Below are positions 15,413-22,935 of a stretch of 28,729 nt of DNA, piece by piece. The DNA is from a virus, in the IMG/VR virus record IMGVR_UViG_3300043449_000662, positions 1 to 28,729 of that record. One strand, given 5' to 3'. The position numbers and the translations under genes are program-made. How positions within the stretch are numbered: position 1 is the first letter of the stretch; each line of letters opens with the position of its first letter. Under the pieces are notes generated by a model, which did no database searches, was not told the origin of the DNA, and worked only from the letters and a program-made list of their open reading frames with translations.

Positions 15413-15739
15413 TTACTCACTCCAAGGTAATACCGGAGAAGCTTCCGGCGGTGTGATCTGATTTGCGATTTGCTGATCCAGATAGCTCTCGATCTCGGCG
15501 ATCTTGCCCTGCCCCATTGACGACTGAACCCAGGACAGAACCTGATCCTTCGTCAGCTGGTTGTAGGGCGTAAAATCGCCTTCTGGATCAAGCTCAACCA
15601 TCTGTGAGCCAGCGACAGTCGCCTCATGCTCGCCGTCTGTCGCAGTAACGCGCCAATAGACGACGAACACGACGTCGTTGAAGCCGTCTTTTTCCGGGTA
15701 TGCGTCAAGACGCTCCGGCGTCCATTCGTATGTGTTCAT
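15413..15739 (-). CDS. Tandem paralogue B, small phage structural protein
   Basis: 108 residues from the ATG at 15739, which shares one base with the stop of paralogue A (TGATG); the frame extends four codons further up. It aligns end to end with its neighbour: NTYEW against NTYSW, DVVF.V.WR, ATDG, GSQ.V.LDP, Y..LT, SW and LPW. Domain: a beta part (1-70) and a C-terminal helix. This type of protein is widespread in fibre regions of phages and has no known function. The pair looks like a tandem gene duplication. Confidence 0.7.
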   Translation of the reverse strand: MNTYEWTPERLDAYPEKDGFNDVVFVVYWRVTATDGEHEATVAGSQMVELDPEGDFTPYNQLTKDQVLSWVQSSMGQGKIAEIESYLDQQIANQITPPEASPVLPWSE

Positions 15740-16071
15740 CACGCCACCCAAGGAAGCGGAGGCCGGATAACCGGCGGGTTGATTTGATCCTCAATTTGTT
15801 TGTCGAGTGCAGCCTTCTGTGCTTCGAGCGTCTCAGCGCCCATAGCATCCTCAAGCCACCCAATGACGATAGCTTCCGTTAGTTCCGCGTAGGGAATGTA
15901 GGTTGCAGACGGATCAAGGGTGACTGCCTGCGAACCGTATATATCTGCGTTGTGGCCGTTGCCGTCAGTCGCCTGACGCCGCCAATGGACGGTGAACACA
16001 ACGTCAGTCTTGTTGTCTTGCGTAGGATAGCAGTCGAGTTGGGAGATTAGCCATGAATATGTATTGCTCAT
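15739..16071 (-). CDS. Tandem paralogue A, small phage structural protein
   Basis: 110 residues, starting in an ATG that overlaps the S74 fibre stop region. It is the sister of the next gene: both have NTY.W, DVVF.V.WR..ATDG, GSQ.V.LDP and end LPW. It carries a C-terminal helix (EAQKAALDKQIEDQI). It may be a fibre-associated or assembly protein; the sequence does not say which. Confidence 0.7.
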   Translation of the reverse strand: MSNTYSWLISQLDCYPTQDNKTDVVFTVHWRRQATDGNGHNADIYGSQAVTLDPSATYIPYAELTEAIVIGWLEDAMGAETLEAQKAALDKQIEDQINPPVIRPPLPWVA

Positions 16072-17900
16072 TGTTTAGCCTCTAGTGCGGATACTTTGGC
16101 GGCGAGTTCTTGGATTGCTTTTAACATCATCATCGGGAGAACAGAGTATTTGACAGCCTTAGTCGGCTTTTTTCCTTCTTCGGCTTTATCATCGCATACA
16201 AGCCCAGGAAATACTTGTTCCGCTTCCTGTGCAATCAAACCAAGCCAGTCATTAACATCACCGTCATCCTGATAATTCCAAAGGTATTTGACGACGCGAA
16301 GTTTGCACAGATCATCGAGATAGCCGCGCGCATCCCGTATGTTTTTCTTCAGTGTTACGTCAGATGAGAAAGTAGAAGCGCCATCGGCACGCAACGCATA
16401 CGATGTTCCGCCGCCGTTTGTGGCATACATGAAATAATAAGCAGATGTCGTTGCGGAGGCATTATTCAGGTTGCAACCTATTGTTGATGATCCAGCACCA
16501 CCAGAGGTATTCCTAAAATATGCGCTATATCCATTCGACGCGCTATTAAGAACAGTAAGCCCATTCGGTGAGGCATAAGCTGTCGTCGTCCCAACCAGCA
16601 GGTTCCCGCTGCCATCTAGCATCAATTTATTGTTGCCAGCGTAGTCATTAAATGCAGCAATATAACCACCACCAGATGCACCACCAGCAACGCGCAATCC
16701 GTAACCAGTTGCTGACGAATTGTTGAAGTTAACAATAACGTCGCCCGCGACAGATGTATCGGCTTGGATTTTTCCGGCAAGCGACAAAAGTGCAGAGCCG
16801 AGAACACTTGTTGTGCCCAAAGATAACTGGCCGCTGGCGTTTAGCGTCATCGCCTGCGTGAAGCTGATGGGATTGCCTGCGGTGCCGTAGGCAGCTGTGA
16901 ACCAGCGATGACTACCTTGATACTGTTGATATTGAGATGCGTAATCAGTATTTATATATTTAAGGCTTGTTCCGTCATAGTAGGTATTGCAATACACTCT
17001 GGCTGTCGAATTTGCGTCACTAACTAAGGCAGCCGCTGGACCAACCTGAAGCGCTCTAAAGGTCGACGTCCAAGCACTCGGCGTAACACCCAGTCCTAAA
17101 TTTCCTGCGGCGTCGAGCCTAAATTTTTCAGAGCCGTTTGTTACAAAGCAGATTGGAGATGAATAGTTGCTATACAGAAACGCGGCGTATGCGGGCAGTC
17201 CATAATCAGTTCCGGCTGAATTTTCCGTTCCAAAATAGAAGCTGCCAGAATTGTTTATCATCCTGACAGCATTAGAACTTGTCGCTGTGCTGTTCTGACA
17301 GATTAACGCTGTGCCGCTTGAGGATTTTATGGTTCCAGCGACTTCCAATGCTTGTCCCGGCGACGAAGTGCCAATTCCAAGCCGCTTATTCGTATTATCC
17401 CAGAACAGATTGCTGTCTGAGCTATACGTTGACGATCCGCCAAACGGAATGCGGCCTGCGTCAAGCGAGCCAATGCCCGTGCCGCCGTTCGCAACCGGGA
17501 GCGTGCCGGTGACGCCGGTAGCAAGAGGCAGGCCCGTTGCATTGGTGAGCGTGGCGCTGCTAGGCGTTCCAAGCGCGCCGCCAGATACGACAATGTCAGC
17601 CGCCAAGGCCGTGATATAAACCTGGGCGTTCGTCGTGACGCTGATCGCCGACGTGCCGTAGGTGGTGCCGTTGAAAGACTGTGTAACCGTGCGCGAGAGC
17701 GTGCCAGCAACCGAGTTAAACGTGCCGGTGCCGATCTCCCAGTTGACGCCGTCCTCAATCGTATAGCTGACGGTGTCGCTGTTCTGCGCGCCAGCAGACG
17801 AGAACGTCTGGTAGCCGGCGACAGCAACGCCAAGAGACAAAGCGCCGGTGCCGGTTGACGTCACCGTCATCCGCGCGCGGTTATACATCTTTGAAGGCAT
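16068..17900 (-). CDS. Tail fibre with self-cleaving S74 chaperone domain
   Basis: 610 residues. The N-terminal 150 residues are a beta-rich attachment part (YNRARMTVTSTGTGALSLG, then VTTNAQVYITALAAD and LPVANGGTGIGSL). The body has repeated fibre motifs such as FWDNTNKRLGIGTSSP, FRLDAAGNLGLG, LNASGQLSLGTTS and LMLDGSGNLLVGTT. The C-terminal 98 residues are a Peptidase_S74 domain: SDVTLKKNI (Ser513, Lys) and LGLIAQEAEQVFP, with a final trimeric coiled coil. Cleavage is expected just before Ser513. Base composition falls from GC-rich at the N-terminus to more AT-rich in the body, which suggests a swapped distal part. It probably forms the main host-recognition fibre. Confidence 0.85.
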   Translation of the reverse strand: MPSKMYNRARMTVTSTGTGALSLGVAVAGYQTFSSAGAQNSDTVSYTIEDGVNWEIGTGTFNSVAGTLSRTVTQSFNGTTYGTSAISVTTNAQVYITALAADIVVSGGALGTPSSATLTNATGLPLATGVTGTLPVANGGTGIGSLDAGRIPFGGSSTYSSDSNLFWDNTNKRLGIGTSSPGQALEVAGTIKSSSGTALICQNSTATSSNAVRMINNSGSFYFGTENSAGTDYGLPAYAAFLYSNYSSPICFVTNGSEKFRLDAAGNLGLGVTPSAWTSTFRALQVGPAAALVSDANSTARVYCNTYYDGTSLKYINTDYASQYQQYQGSHRWFTAAYGTAGNPISFTQAMTLNASGQLSLGTTSVLGSALLSLAGKIQADTSVAGDVIVNFNNSSATGYGLRVAGGASGGGYIAAFNDYAGNNKLMLDGSGNLLVGTTTAYASPNGLTVLNSASNGYSAYFRNTSGGAGSSTIGCNLNNASATTSAYYFMYATNGGGTSYALRADGASTFSSDVTLKKNIRDARGYLDDLCKLRVVKYLWNYQDDGDVNDWLGLIAQEAEQVFPGLVCDDKAEEGKKPTKAVKYSVLPMMMLKAIQELAAKVSALEAKQ

Positions 17901-17911
17901 TGTGAACTACC

Positions 17912-18328
17912 TTACCCGTGAGTAATTGTGCCGCTAGAGAGCGTGACGCTCTGTCCCGACGAGATCGCCGTCGCGTTGATGATGATGTCAGAGGCGCTGG
18001 TGCCGACAGTCAGGCCGGAGACGATCACATTGCCGGCGTTGTCGCGCAGCTCGGCTTTCTGGGCCGTTCCGGTGCCAATAGCTGTTGACGTCAGTGGAGT
18101 GCCAGAGATCGTCAAAACAACCGTGCCGGTGCCAGATACTGTGCCGGGGGTTGAGCCAAGGGTAAACTCAACCAACCGGCCAGTGGAGCCGGACAGAGTG
18201 CTATCGCCGATGACGAGCTTGCCTGTAGATGCAGAGCCGACAGACGTTGCCGCAGTCTTGCCGGCGATCAAGTCGGCGACGAGCTGCATCCGGTTTGTTT
18301 TAAGGGTTGTGGAATAAACGACAGACAT
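17912..18328 (-). CDS. Small beta-rich virion protein
   Basis: 138 residues. It begins MSVVYSTTLKTNRMQLVAD and is Thr/Ser/Gly rich with many short beta strands; the C-terminal part has VSGLTVGTSASDIIINATA and ends SSGTITHG. Proteins with this opening and closing occur in many phages between the head-completion and fibre genes. No function is established to my knowledge; a decoration or spike role is a guess from context. It follows the spike-base-like gene. Confidence 0.55.
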   Translation of the reverse strand: MSVVYSTTLKTNRMQLVADLIAGKTAATSVGSASTGKLVIGDSTLSGSTGRLVEFTLGSTPGTVSGTGTVVLTISGTPLTSTAIGTGTAQKAELRDNAGNVIVSGLTVGTSASDIIINATAISSGQSVTLSSGTITHG

Positions 18329-18340
18329 TGTCAGCTCCTA

Positions 18341-18583
18341 TTAGCGAAGGCCGACGATATTCGTCGCAGTGGTGCCAGTTGCCCAGACGAGCGACACGCG
18401 AATAGGAAGGACGGTGCCAACCGGGACTGCCGTAAACGTGACAGCGTCGCCGTTCTCAGTCGTAACCTTCACGTTGCCTGCGCCGCCGATATACAGGCGA
18501 GCGAACACATTCGGATCCGTGTCAGACGTCGTAACCGCCTGCGCCGTATCAGCGCTGTGAGCGAAGAATAAACCCTGTGCCAT
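18341..18583 (-). CDS. Spike-base-like small protein (GTA Rcc01079-like)
   Basis: 80 residues, beta-rich. The order of motifs (DTDPNVFARLYIGGAGNVKV, then VTFTAVPVGTVLPIRVSLVW, then ATGTTATNIVGL) resembles the small spike base protein of the Rhodobacter gene transfer agent (Rcc01079) and its homologues in alphaproteobacterial phages. In the GTA it anchors head spikes that bind capsule. A similar anchoring role on this virion is inferred. This gene is the main sequence hint that the host is an alphaproteobacterium. Confidence 0.5.
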   Translation of the reverse strand: MAQGLFFAHSADTAQAVTTSDTDPNVFARLYIGGAGNVKVTTENGDAVTFTAVPVGTVLPIRVSLVWATGTTATNIVGLR

Positions 18584-18592
18584 GTTTCCCTC

Positions 18593-19288
18593 TCAGAAGC
18601 CCTTACGAGCCGCGACAAGTTTAGTTTGCGGACGAATTGAGCGATCCGCCTCAACTTCGATGTCATTCAAAATGGACTGATAGATGCTTTCCCAAACCTG
18701 GATGCGCTCATCGTTTTTGAGATACGGCGCGGTATGCACCAGACAGCCATACAGGTAGAGATCGGGATATTGCGTCAGCGCCCAGTTGGTGGGGTTGCCT
18801 GTCGAAAGCGCCGGAAGGTTGGAATAGTACCACATCTCAAGGGTAGCTGGTGCAGCGCTCGCCGGAGGCGGCACCATGCGGAGCGTCTTGCCCATGATCG
18901 TGTAGTAAATAATATTCTGCGTCGGCGCGAAATACGGCGGCAGAACCGGCATAATGGTTGACTGAGGCTGCCAACCCTGTGACTGGATCGTCATCGACTG
19001 ATCCGGCGTGATGTAGATCATCGGGATCTGCGTATCCTGATCCATCAGCTGATACATCGACAGATAGTCAGTCGGAAGCGGCGCATAGTCATTCACAACG
19101 CTAGCAATGGCTCTCGTAATTGAGCCTGGATGCTTGATCCGCGCCATGTCACGAGAAATGCGCGTCGTCGCCATAACCGTAAAGTCTGGAATAACAAACG
19201 TCAGATCCTGACGGTTCAGGGTATCGCTGATCTTGTTGCATAAACCCTGATAATTAGCCGCGAATGTCGGATCTGCGTATGTCGTCAC
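18593..19288 (-). CDS. Head-tail adaptor, P22 gp4-like
   Basis: 231 residues from a GTG at 19288 that overlaps the previous stop (GTGA). The N-terminal half is helical, with the typical TLNRQDLTFVIPDFTVMATT and RISRDMARI; the middle is beta (MIYITPDQSMTIQSQ), and the C-terminal part is helical again (ALTQYPDLYLYGCLVHTAPY, WESIYQSILNDIEVEADR). This layout fits gp4-type adaptors that dock on the portal ring after packaging. Position after the coat gene fits too. It supports a short-tailed virion. Confidence 0.7.
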   Translation of the reverse strand: MTTYADPTFAANYQGLCNKISDTLNRQDLTFVIPDFTVMATTRISRDMARIKHPGSITRAIASVVNDYAPLPTDYLSMYQLMDQDTQIPMIYITPDQSMTIQSQGWQPQSTIMPVLPPYFAPTQNIIYYTIMGKTLRMVPPPASAAPATLEMWYYSNLPALSTGNPTNWALTQYPDLYLYGCLVHTAPYLKNDERIQVWESIYQSILNDIEVEADRSIRPQTKLVAARKGF

Positions 19289-19611
19289 AGGCTTATCTCT
19301 CGGGTTTTATACATGCGGCCTTCGGTATTCAGCCATTTCCAAAGAGCTTTTTTGTCCTGCCAGATCCCTTTTTTCATCAGATCGTGCATGACAAGCATCG
19401 GAACGCTGGCAACCTTCACGTCGTCGCCTAGCTTCTCAAATTTGGAATAGCTGCCGCGCTGCTCATGGGCAGACTTGAGGATGTGTTCGACATCCTGTGT
19501 GCTTTCCAGATGGACACCGCCATCCTGCTCAATAACGAGCCTCTGGCGAACACCATTTACTGGATCATAGTCGAAGTTTTTATCATCGATCTTGCGATAA
19601 TTCTCGGCCAT
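19285..19611 (-). CDS. Small protein between coat and adaptor genes
   Basis: 108 residues, GTGA-coupled to the adaptor gene and first after the terminator behind the coat gene. The N-terminus is charged (ENYRKIDDKNFDYDPVNGVR), followed by a helix with VEHILKSAHEQRGSY and SVPMLVMHDLMKKGIW. Similar-sized proteins with a VASVP...VV/LM...G pattern occur next to coat genes in podophages. Function unknown; a head-completion role would fit its place. Confidence 0.6.
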   Translation of the reverse strand: MAENYRKIDDKNFDYDPVNGVRQRLVIEQDGGVHLESTQDVEHILKSAHEQRGSYSKFEKLGDDVKVASVPMLVMHDLMKKGIWQDKKALWKWLNTEGRMYKTREISL

Positions 19612-19623
19612 TCATTTGCCCAT

Positions 19624-19651
19624 AAAAAAAGGCCGCCCCGAAGGACGGCCT
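19624..19651 (-). terminator. Rho-independent terminator behind the coat gene
   Basis: On the minus strand AGGCCGTCC, a TTCG tetraloop and GGGCGGCCT form a 9-bp stem (one G-T pair), running into seven T. It lies 27 bases past the coat stop codon, inside the late operon. It probably lowers transcription of the tail and lysis genes relative to head genes, so that coat protein is made in excess. Confidence 0.85.
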
Positions 19652-19677
19652 CTCTGTTGTTGGTAGTAAGGTTGGAC

Positions 19678-21593
19678 TTACGAAGTCGCCTGATTGGCTA
19701 TCACGGCATGCGCGTAAGGAGAGTTCACAACCAGCGTGTATTCGACGATGAGCTGCGATTTCTTCGCGTCGCCCGTGCGAGCCAGTTCGTTACGCTGGAA
19801 CGGACGGAGATACGCAACCTTCGCGTAGTCGGGATCGACAAGGTAGCCAAACGCCTCATTGACAAAGAGATCAGGCACGAACGCCAGATCACCGAAGTCG
19901 CTGAGATACAAATCAGCCGCGCCGACGATCACGCCCTGCTGGCCGTTGTTGCCGGTATTGCCACGGCTGTCATGCAGCGCGGTATTAATGCGCGTGGCAT
20001 TCAGGCCAGCAAACGCGCCATACAGCGGCTTGTTGACAGGGCCAACCAGCAGCATCTTCGGCTCGCCACCGTTGCTGTAGAGAGTCTTAATGGCGTTCTT
20101 CAGGTTGGTTTCCGAAGGAGCCGCAGCGCCAGACGTCAGCGTCCAACCAGTCGTCGGAACGCCGGCATAAGACGAAGCGCCACCCGAGAACACCGGGCCA
20201 GTGACAGTGCCGATGCCGATGCCGTTACCAGCCGGCGTTTGAGCCGTCGAACGGATCCACGCCGGAAGGCCAGCCAGTTTGCGAGCCGTCGAGCTGTTGC
20301 CCGCAACCGCGCCCTGGTTCGACAGGAGGATCTTCTCCATGTCGCGCTTGAGTTCCTTACCATGCTTAGCGATGGTATAGGCCTCAATCGTTTTCATACC
20401 AGCCGCATCGACTGCGCCGGACGTGCCGGACACAAGCAAGGTTTTCTGGCTGATCTGTGTATAGTTACCATTACGCGTAGGAGCGGCAAAGTTCGTCGTG
20501 GAGCTATCCGCGTCCGCGCCTTCAACCGCCGCGTTGCTGCCATCAGCGGCATACAGAACGTCAGTCTGCCCAGAATGTTACTTTCGGCCCGTTCTATGGC
20601 CTACATACCGCTTCACAGCGGCGGGAGCCTACTTCACTTCGGCTCCTCTTACGGTTTCCCGTAAGTTCAGGCTCTATCTTCACCCATTTGGGTGTCTGGC
20701 ATATTAGTCGTTGGGGATAGCCTACGGGGGTGCAGAGCGCGATGCTCATATGCCCCTGCTGAAGCCCATTCATCTACACGTTGCTGTTTACGGCTGATAT
20801 TAAACCGCGCACCGCTGTCTACCCAAGATTGCATCTTAATAGTGAACCGCGTCGGGATTTTGTATCCCGGCTTGCGTGGCTCTTCCTGAGAAACTTTGCC
20901 AACCATGATACCAACACTTCCCAGAATTTTTACAAACTCTGGCACCCAGACGTCGCAGGACTTAAAGCCCATATAGAAACGTCTGTTTGTCGTGTTTCGG
21001 TTCGCAGCGACAAAACCTTCACTATCCATCAAGCCAGAGATAAACCAGAGTTTATCTTGTCGGCTCCAAGTTTTGGCGGCGTCTGGGATTTTTTTCTTCC
21101 CGTCAGTCACCTCAACCAGATGCTTGGCAATCTCAGGATCACCGCATCTGAGCGAATAGTTAGGCTTGCTACTCTTACTTACAGCGTGTTTATGAATTGA
21201 AATTGGCCTGTCGGTAAATTCCGATAAAGCCGCTTTCGTAGCTTCAGCAAAATCTTCGTCAATCGTGTTTAGGCGAAATGTTGGATAGCCTTGATGGGCT
21301 GTCACACACCCATCGCCTAGAAACACACCGAGAAGATATGCGTAACTCTTTCCTGCTGATTGTCCAATCTTCATGACTTTTCCTCTGCGGGGCATGAAGC
21401 TCTAAGGAGTTTCCAGCATATAGCCAGATTTTACATGAGCAAGCAGATATATTTACTCATGGTAGGTATTATCGCACGACGTGCGGCCCACGTTGTTCAT
21501 AAACGGGGTGCGCGTAGGCGAAATGTTATAGATGATGTCCTCGAGATCTTCACGGATCGAGTTCGAGTAGTCGTAACGAGTAACGACGGCCAT
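19678..21593 (-). CDS. Major capsid protein (SU10/DUF5309 type), split by a group I intron
   Basis: Exon 1 is 21593-21455 (139 bases), exon 2 is 20570-19678 (893 bases); joined they give 343 residues plus TAA. AAGGA precedes the ATG. Exon 1 reads MAVVTRYDYSNSIREDLEDI and ends NTYHE plus the T of a Trp codon; exon 2 supplies GG and continues QTDVLYAADG. The spliced stretch NTYHEWQTDVL and the following NYTQISQKTLLVSG and KHGKELKRDMEKILLSNQ fit the DUF5309/SU10 coat family. Without splicing, TAA follows codon 46 and only a 46-residue stub would be made. Upstream lies the scaffold, downstream a strong terminator. An annotation starting at 20439 would miss the first 90 residues. Confidence 0.88.
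20571..21454 (-). ncRNA. Group I self-splicing intron in the coat gene
   Basis: 884 bases on the minus strand. P1: exon CATGAGT pairs with intron GCTCATG, placing the conserved U-G pair at the 5' splice site (after 21455). P3: TCTGGC (21428-21423) with GCCAGA (20700-20695). P4: TGCTG (21418-21414) with CAGCA (21358-21354). P8: CACCC-AAAT-GGGTG (20694-20681). P9: CTTACGG-GAAA-CCGTAAG (20665-20648). An S-like AAGATAGAGCC follows P8; P7 is least certain (AGGCT 20723-20719 with AGCCT 20673-20669 is one option). Extra hairpin GGAGCC/GGCTCC follows P9. The last intron base is G (20571), as required. All pairings were read by eye. Confidence 0.87.
20667..21374 (-). CDS. LAGLIDADG homing endonuclease inside the intron
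   Basis: 235 residues from the ATG at 21374, which has GAGGA 7 bases upstream; an in-frame ATG at 21395 has a poorer site. Two LAGLIDADG helices are visible: YLLGVFLGDG near residue 15 and WFISGLMDSEG near residue 125, so it is a monomeric two-motif enzyme with Asp/Glu at both active sites. It would cut intronless coat alleles and spread the intron. The frame overlaps the ribozyme core: the N-terminal codons cover P4 3' and the C-terminal codons cover P3 3', P8 and the S-like element, and the TGA falls in the proposed P7. The ORF is intact, so the element may still be mobile. Confidence 0.88.
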   Translation of the reverse strand: MKIGQSAGKSYAYLLGVFLGDGCVTAHQGYPTFRLNTIDEDFAEATKAALSEFTDRPISIHKHAVSKSSKPNYSLRCGDPEIAKHLVEVTDGKKKIPDAAKTWSRQDKLWFISGLMDSEGFVAANRNTTNRRFYMGFKSCDVWVPEFVKILGSVGIMVGKVSQEEPRKPGYKIPTRFTIKMQSWVDSGARFNISRKQQRVDEWASAGAYEHRALHPRRLSPTTNMPDTQMGEDRA

Positions 21594-21607
21594 TGTCGTT
21601 TATCCTT

Positions 21608-22630
21608 TTATAGGAGTGCTTTGATAGCCGCTGCGGCATCTTCCACGCGGCCTGATGAAGAGAGACGTTTGCGCGCGTCAAAGGCTTCCCGGTTTCTCAA
21701 CGCCTTTTTGGGATTTGACGGAGCAGGAGAAGGTTTCAAAGCCCGTTCCAACGGCGGGGCATTTGGCTTCGGCCTGCTTTTCTGCAGCTCGCGCCAACGC
21801 ATACCGTCAGCCGCTATCGCCACAAGGCGGGCATCGTAAGCCTGGCTGATTTCCTCATCGGAAAAGCCACGGCCTTTTAGATATTCCTGCACCTTGATAC
21901 GATCGCGATCGTAGACTTTTTTGTCTTTCCACTCGGGGATTAGCTCGGGGAGCTTAGCCGCGTTCTCTGCCACAAAGGCTTGGAGTTTACGTTGCTGCTC
22001 AACCTGGCTCTCTTGCATCATCCGCTGCTGTTCAGCTTTGGCTGCTTGCAAGTCGCCGAGCGCCTGCTCATACATTTCCTTCTGGCGGAGATACGCGGCA
22101 GGATCGACATCAATCAGCGAAATATCCGGCGCTTTGGGCAGGGTTTCCTGCATCCGCTGCGTTAAAGCCGGCAAAAGCTGAGCATAGATCTCGCGCTCTT
22201 GTTTGGCCTTATCCAGTTCTTCGCTAAACTGGTTTCGTTCCTCGTGAAAAGCCTGTTTGGCTCGCGTATAATCCTGCTGCCTCTGATAGCCGGCTAACGC
22301 TTCTTTCAGACTGACTTGCTCTTCCTTGCCGTTAATTTTAACGGTGTAGAGCTGATCAGCCTGCTGATCGTCCTCGGCCTCATCTTCGGCTTCTGGTTGA
22401 GGTGCATCGTCCGCATCATCCTCATCGGATGCCGTCTCAGCGGAGACTTCCTCGTCGTCAGCGTCATCAGCCGGAGCCTCTGGCGCTTCCTCTGCTGCGG
22501 CCTCTACTTGTGGCGCTTGCCGTTTCTCGGGCTTTTTGCCCGACAGCATGGCCTCAATTCGGGACGCAGCTTCCTCTACTGATCCAGTCTCGTTTTGAGT
22601 TGCTGGAGCAGTCTGAGTATCTTCAGACAT
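21608..22630 (-). CDS. Scaffolding protein
   Basis: 340 residues. The N-terminal third is strongly acidic (DDADDEEVSAETASDEDDAD and onward to about residue 95). Residues 95-240 are a long charged helix region with heptad character (VSLKEALAGYQRQQDYTRAK, QALGDLQAAKAEQQRM). The C-terminus is basic (KKALRNREAFDARKRL), as scaffold tails that touch coat protein often are. It lies directly upstream of the coat gene, 14 bases away. Low complexity and position support a scaffold; no protease motif is seen. Confidence 0.75.
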   Translation of the reverse strand: MSEDTQTAPATQNETGSVEEAASRIEAMLSGKKPEKRQAPQVEAAAEEAPEAPADDADDEEVSAETASDEDDADDAPQPEAEDEAEDDQQADQLYTVKINGKEEQVSLKEALAGYQRQQDYTRAKQAFHEERNQFSEELDKAKQEREIYAQLLPALTQRMQETLPKAPDISLIDVDPAAYLRQKEMYEQALGDLQAAKAEQQRMMQESQVEQQRKLQAFVAENAAKLPELIPEWKDKKVYDRDRIKVQEYLKGRGFSDEEISQAYDARLVAIAADGMRWRELQKSRPKPNAPPLERALKPSPAPSNPKKALRNREAFDARKRLSSSGRVEDAAAAIKALL

Positions 22631-22650
22631 ATATTTTCCGTGGGGTTACG

Positions 22651-22935
22651 TCAGCTATCCGGCGTGCGGGACGCGCGGGATAGTTTCTCTCGACGAACCG
22701 CTTGTGCCTTGCTGACTTGCATGTCCTCGATGAGAGCTGTCAGCCTCACCTTGAACATTCTTGCGCCGCGCACGAGGTGAAATGCCTCTTCGCGCTCAGC
22801 CGGCGTTCTGTATTGTCCGTTCGCCCACGCTTCGATGGTTGCAGTCTCTAACTGCTCCATCGCGATCTTGTAGGCGTCAGATGTGAGTATGTTTTGCGCT
22901 TGGCGAGCGATCTGCTCGATGTCGATATCTGTCAC
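22651..22935 (-). CDS. Small helical protein between portal and scaffold
   Basis: 94 residues from a GTG at 22935, overlapping the portal stop (GTGA). It is all helical: IEQIARQAQNILTSDAYKIA, then EQLETATIEAWANG, ending in a basic tail (VRREKLSRASR). Similar short genes with a ...EAW.....+ pattern sit between portal and scaffold in many phages and remain uncharacterised. It may assist portal or head assembly. Confidence 0.65.
   Translation of the reverse strand: MTDIDIEQIARQAQNILTSDAYKIAMEQLETATIEAWANGQYRTPAEREEAFHLVRGARMFKVRLTALIEDMQVSKAQAVRREKLSRASRTPDS

Noticed and set aside
11985-17900. Diversity-generating retroelement acting on the fibre genes
   Set aside because: No reverse transcriptase is present in the window, and no template/variable repeat pair with A-specific changes was noticed.
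19465-20664. 399-codon + strand ORF opposite the coat gene
   Set aside because: Arg-rich and lacking any recognisable domain. It spans the intron junction on the reverse strand and mirrors the coat codons, so it is a shadow frame.
20571-21454. Intein rather than intron in the coat gene
   Set aside because: A stop codon (TAA) follows exon 1 immediately in the coat frame, and the endonuclease has its own start and ribosome site. No intein splicing motifs are seen, while intron helices are.
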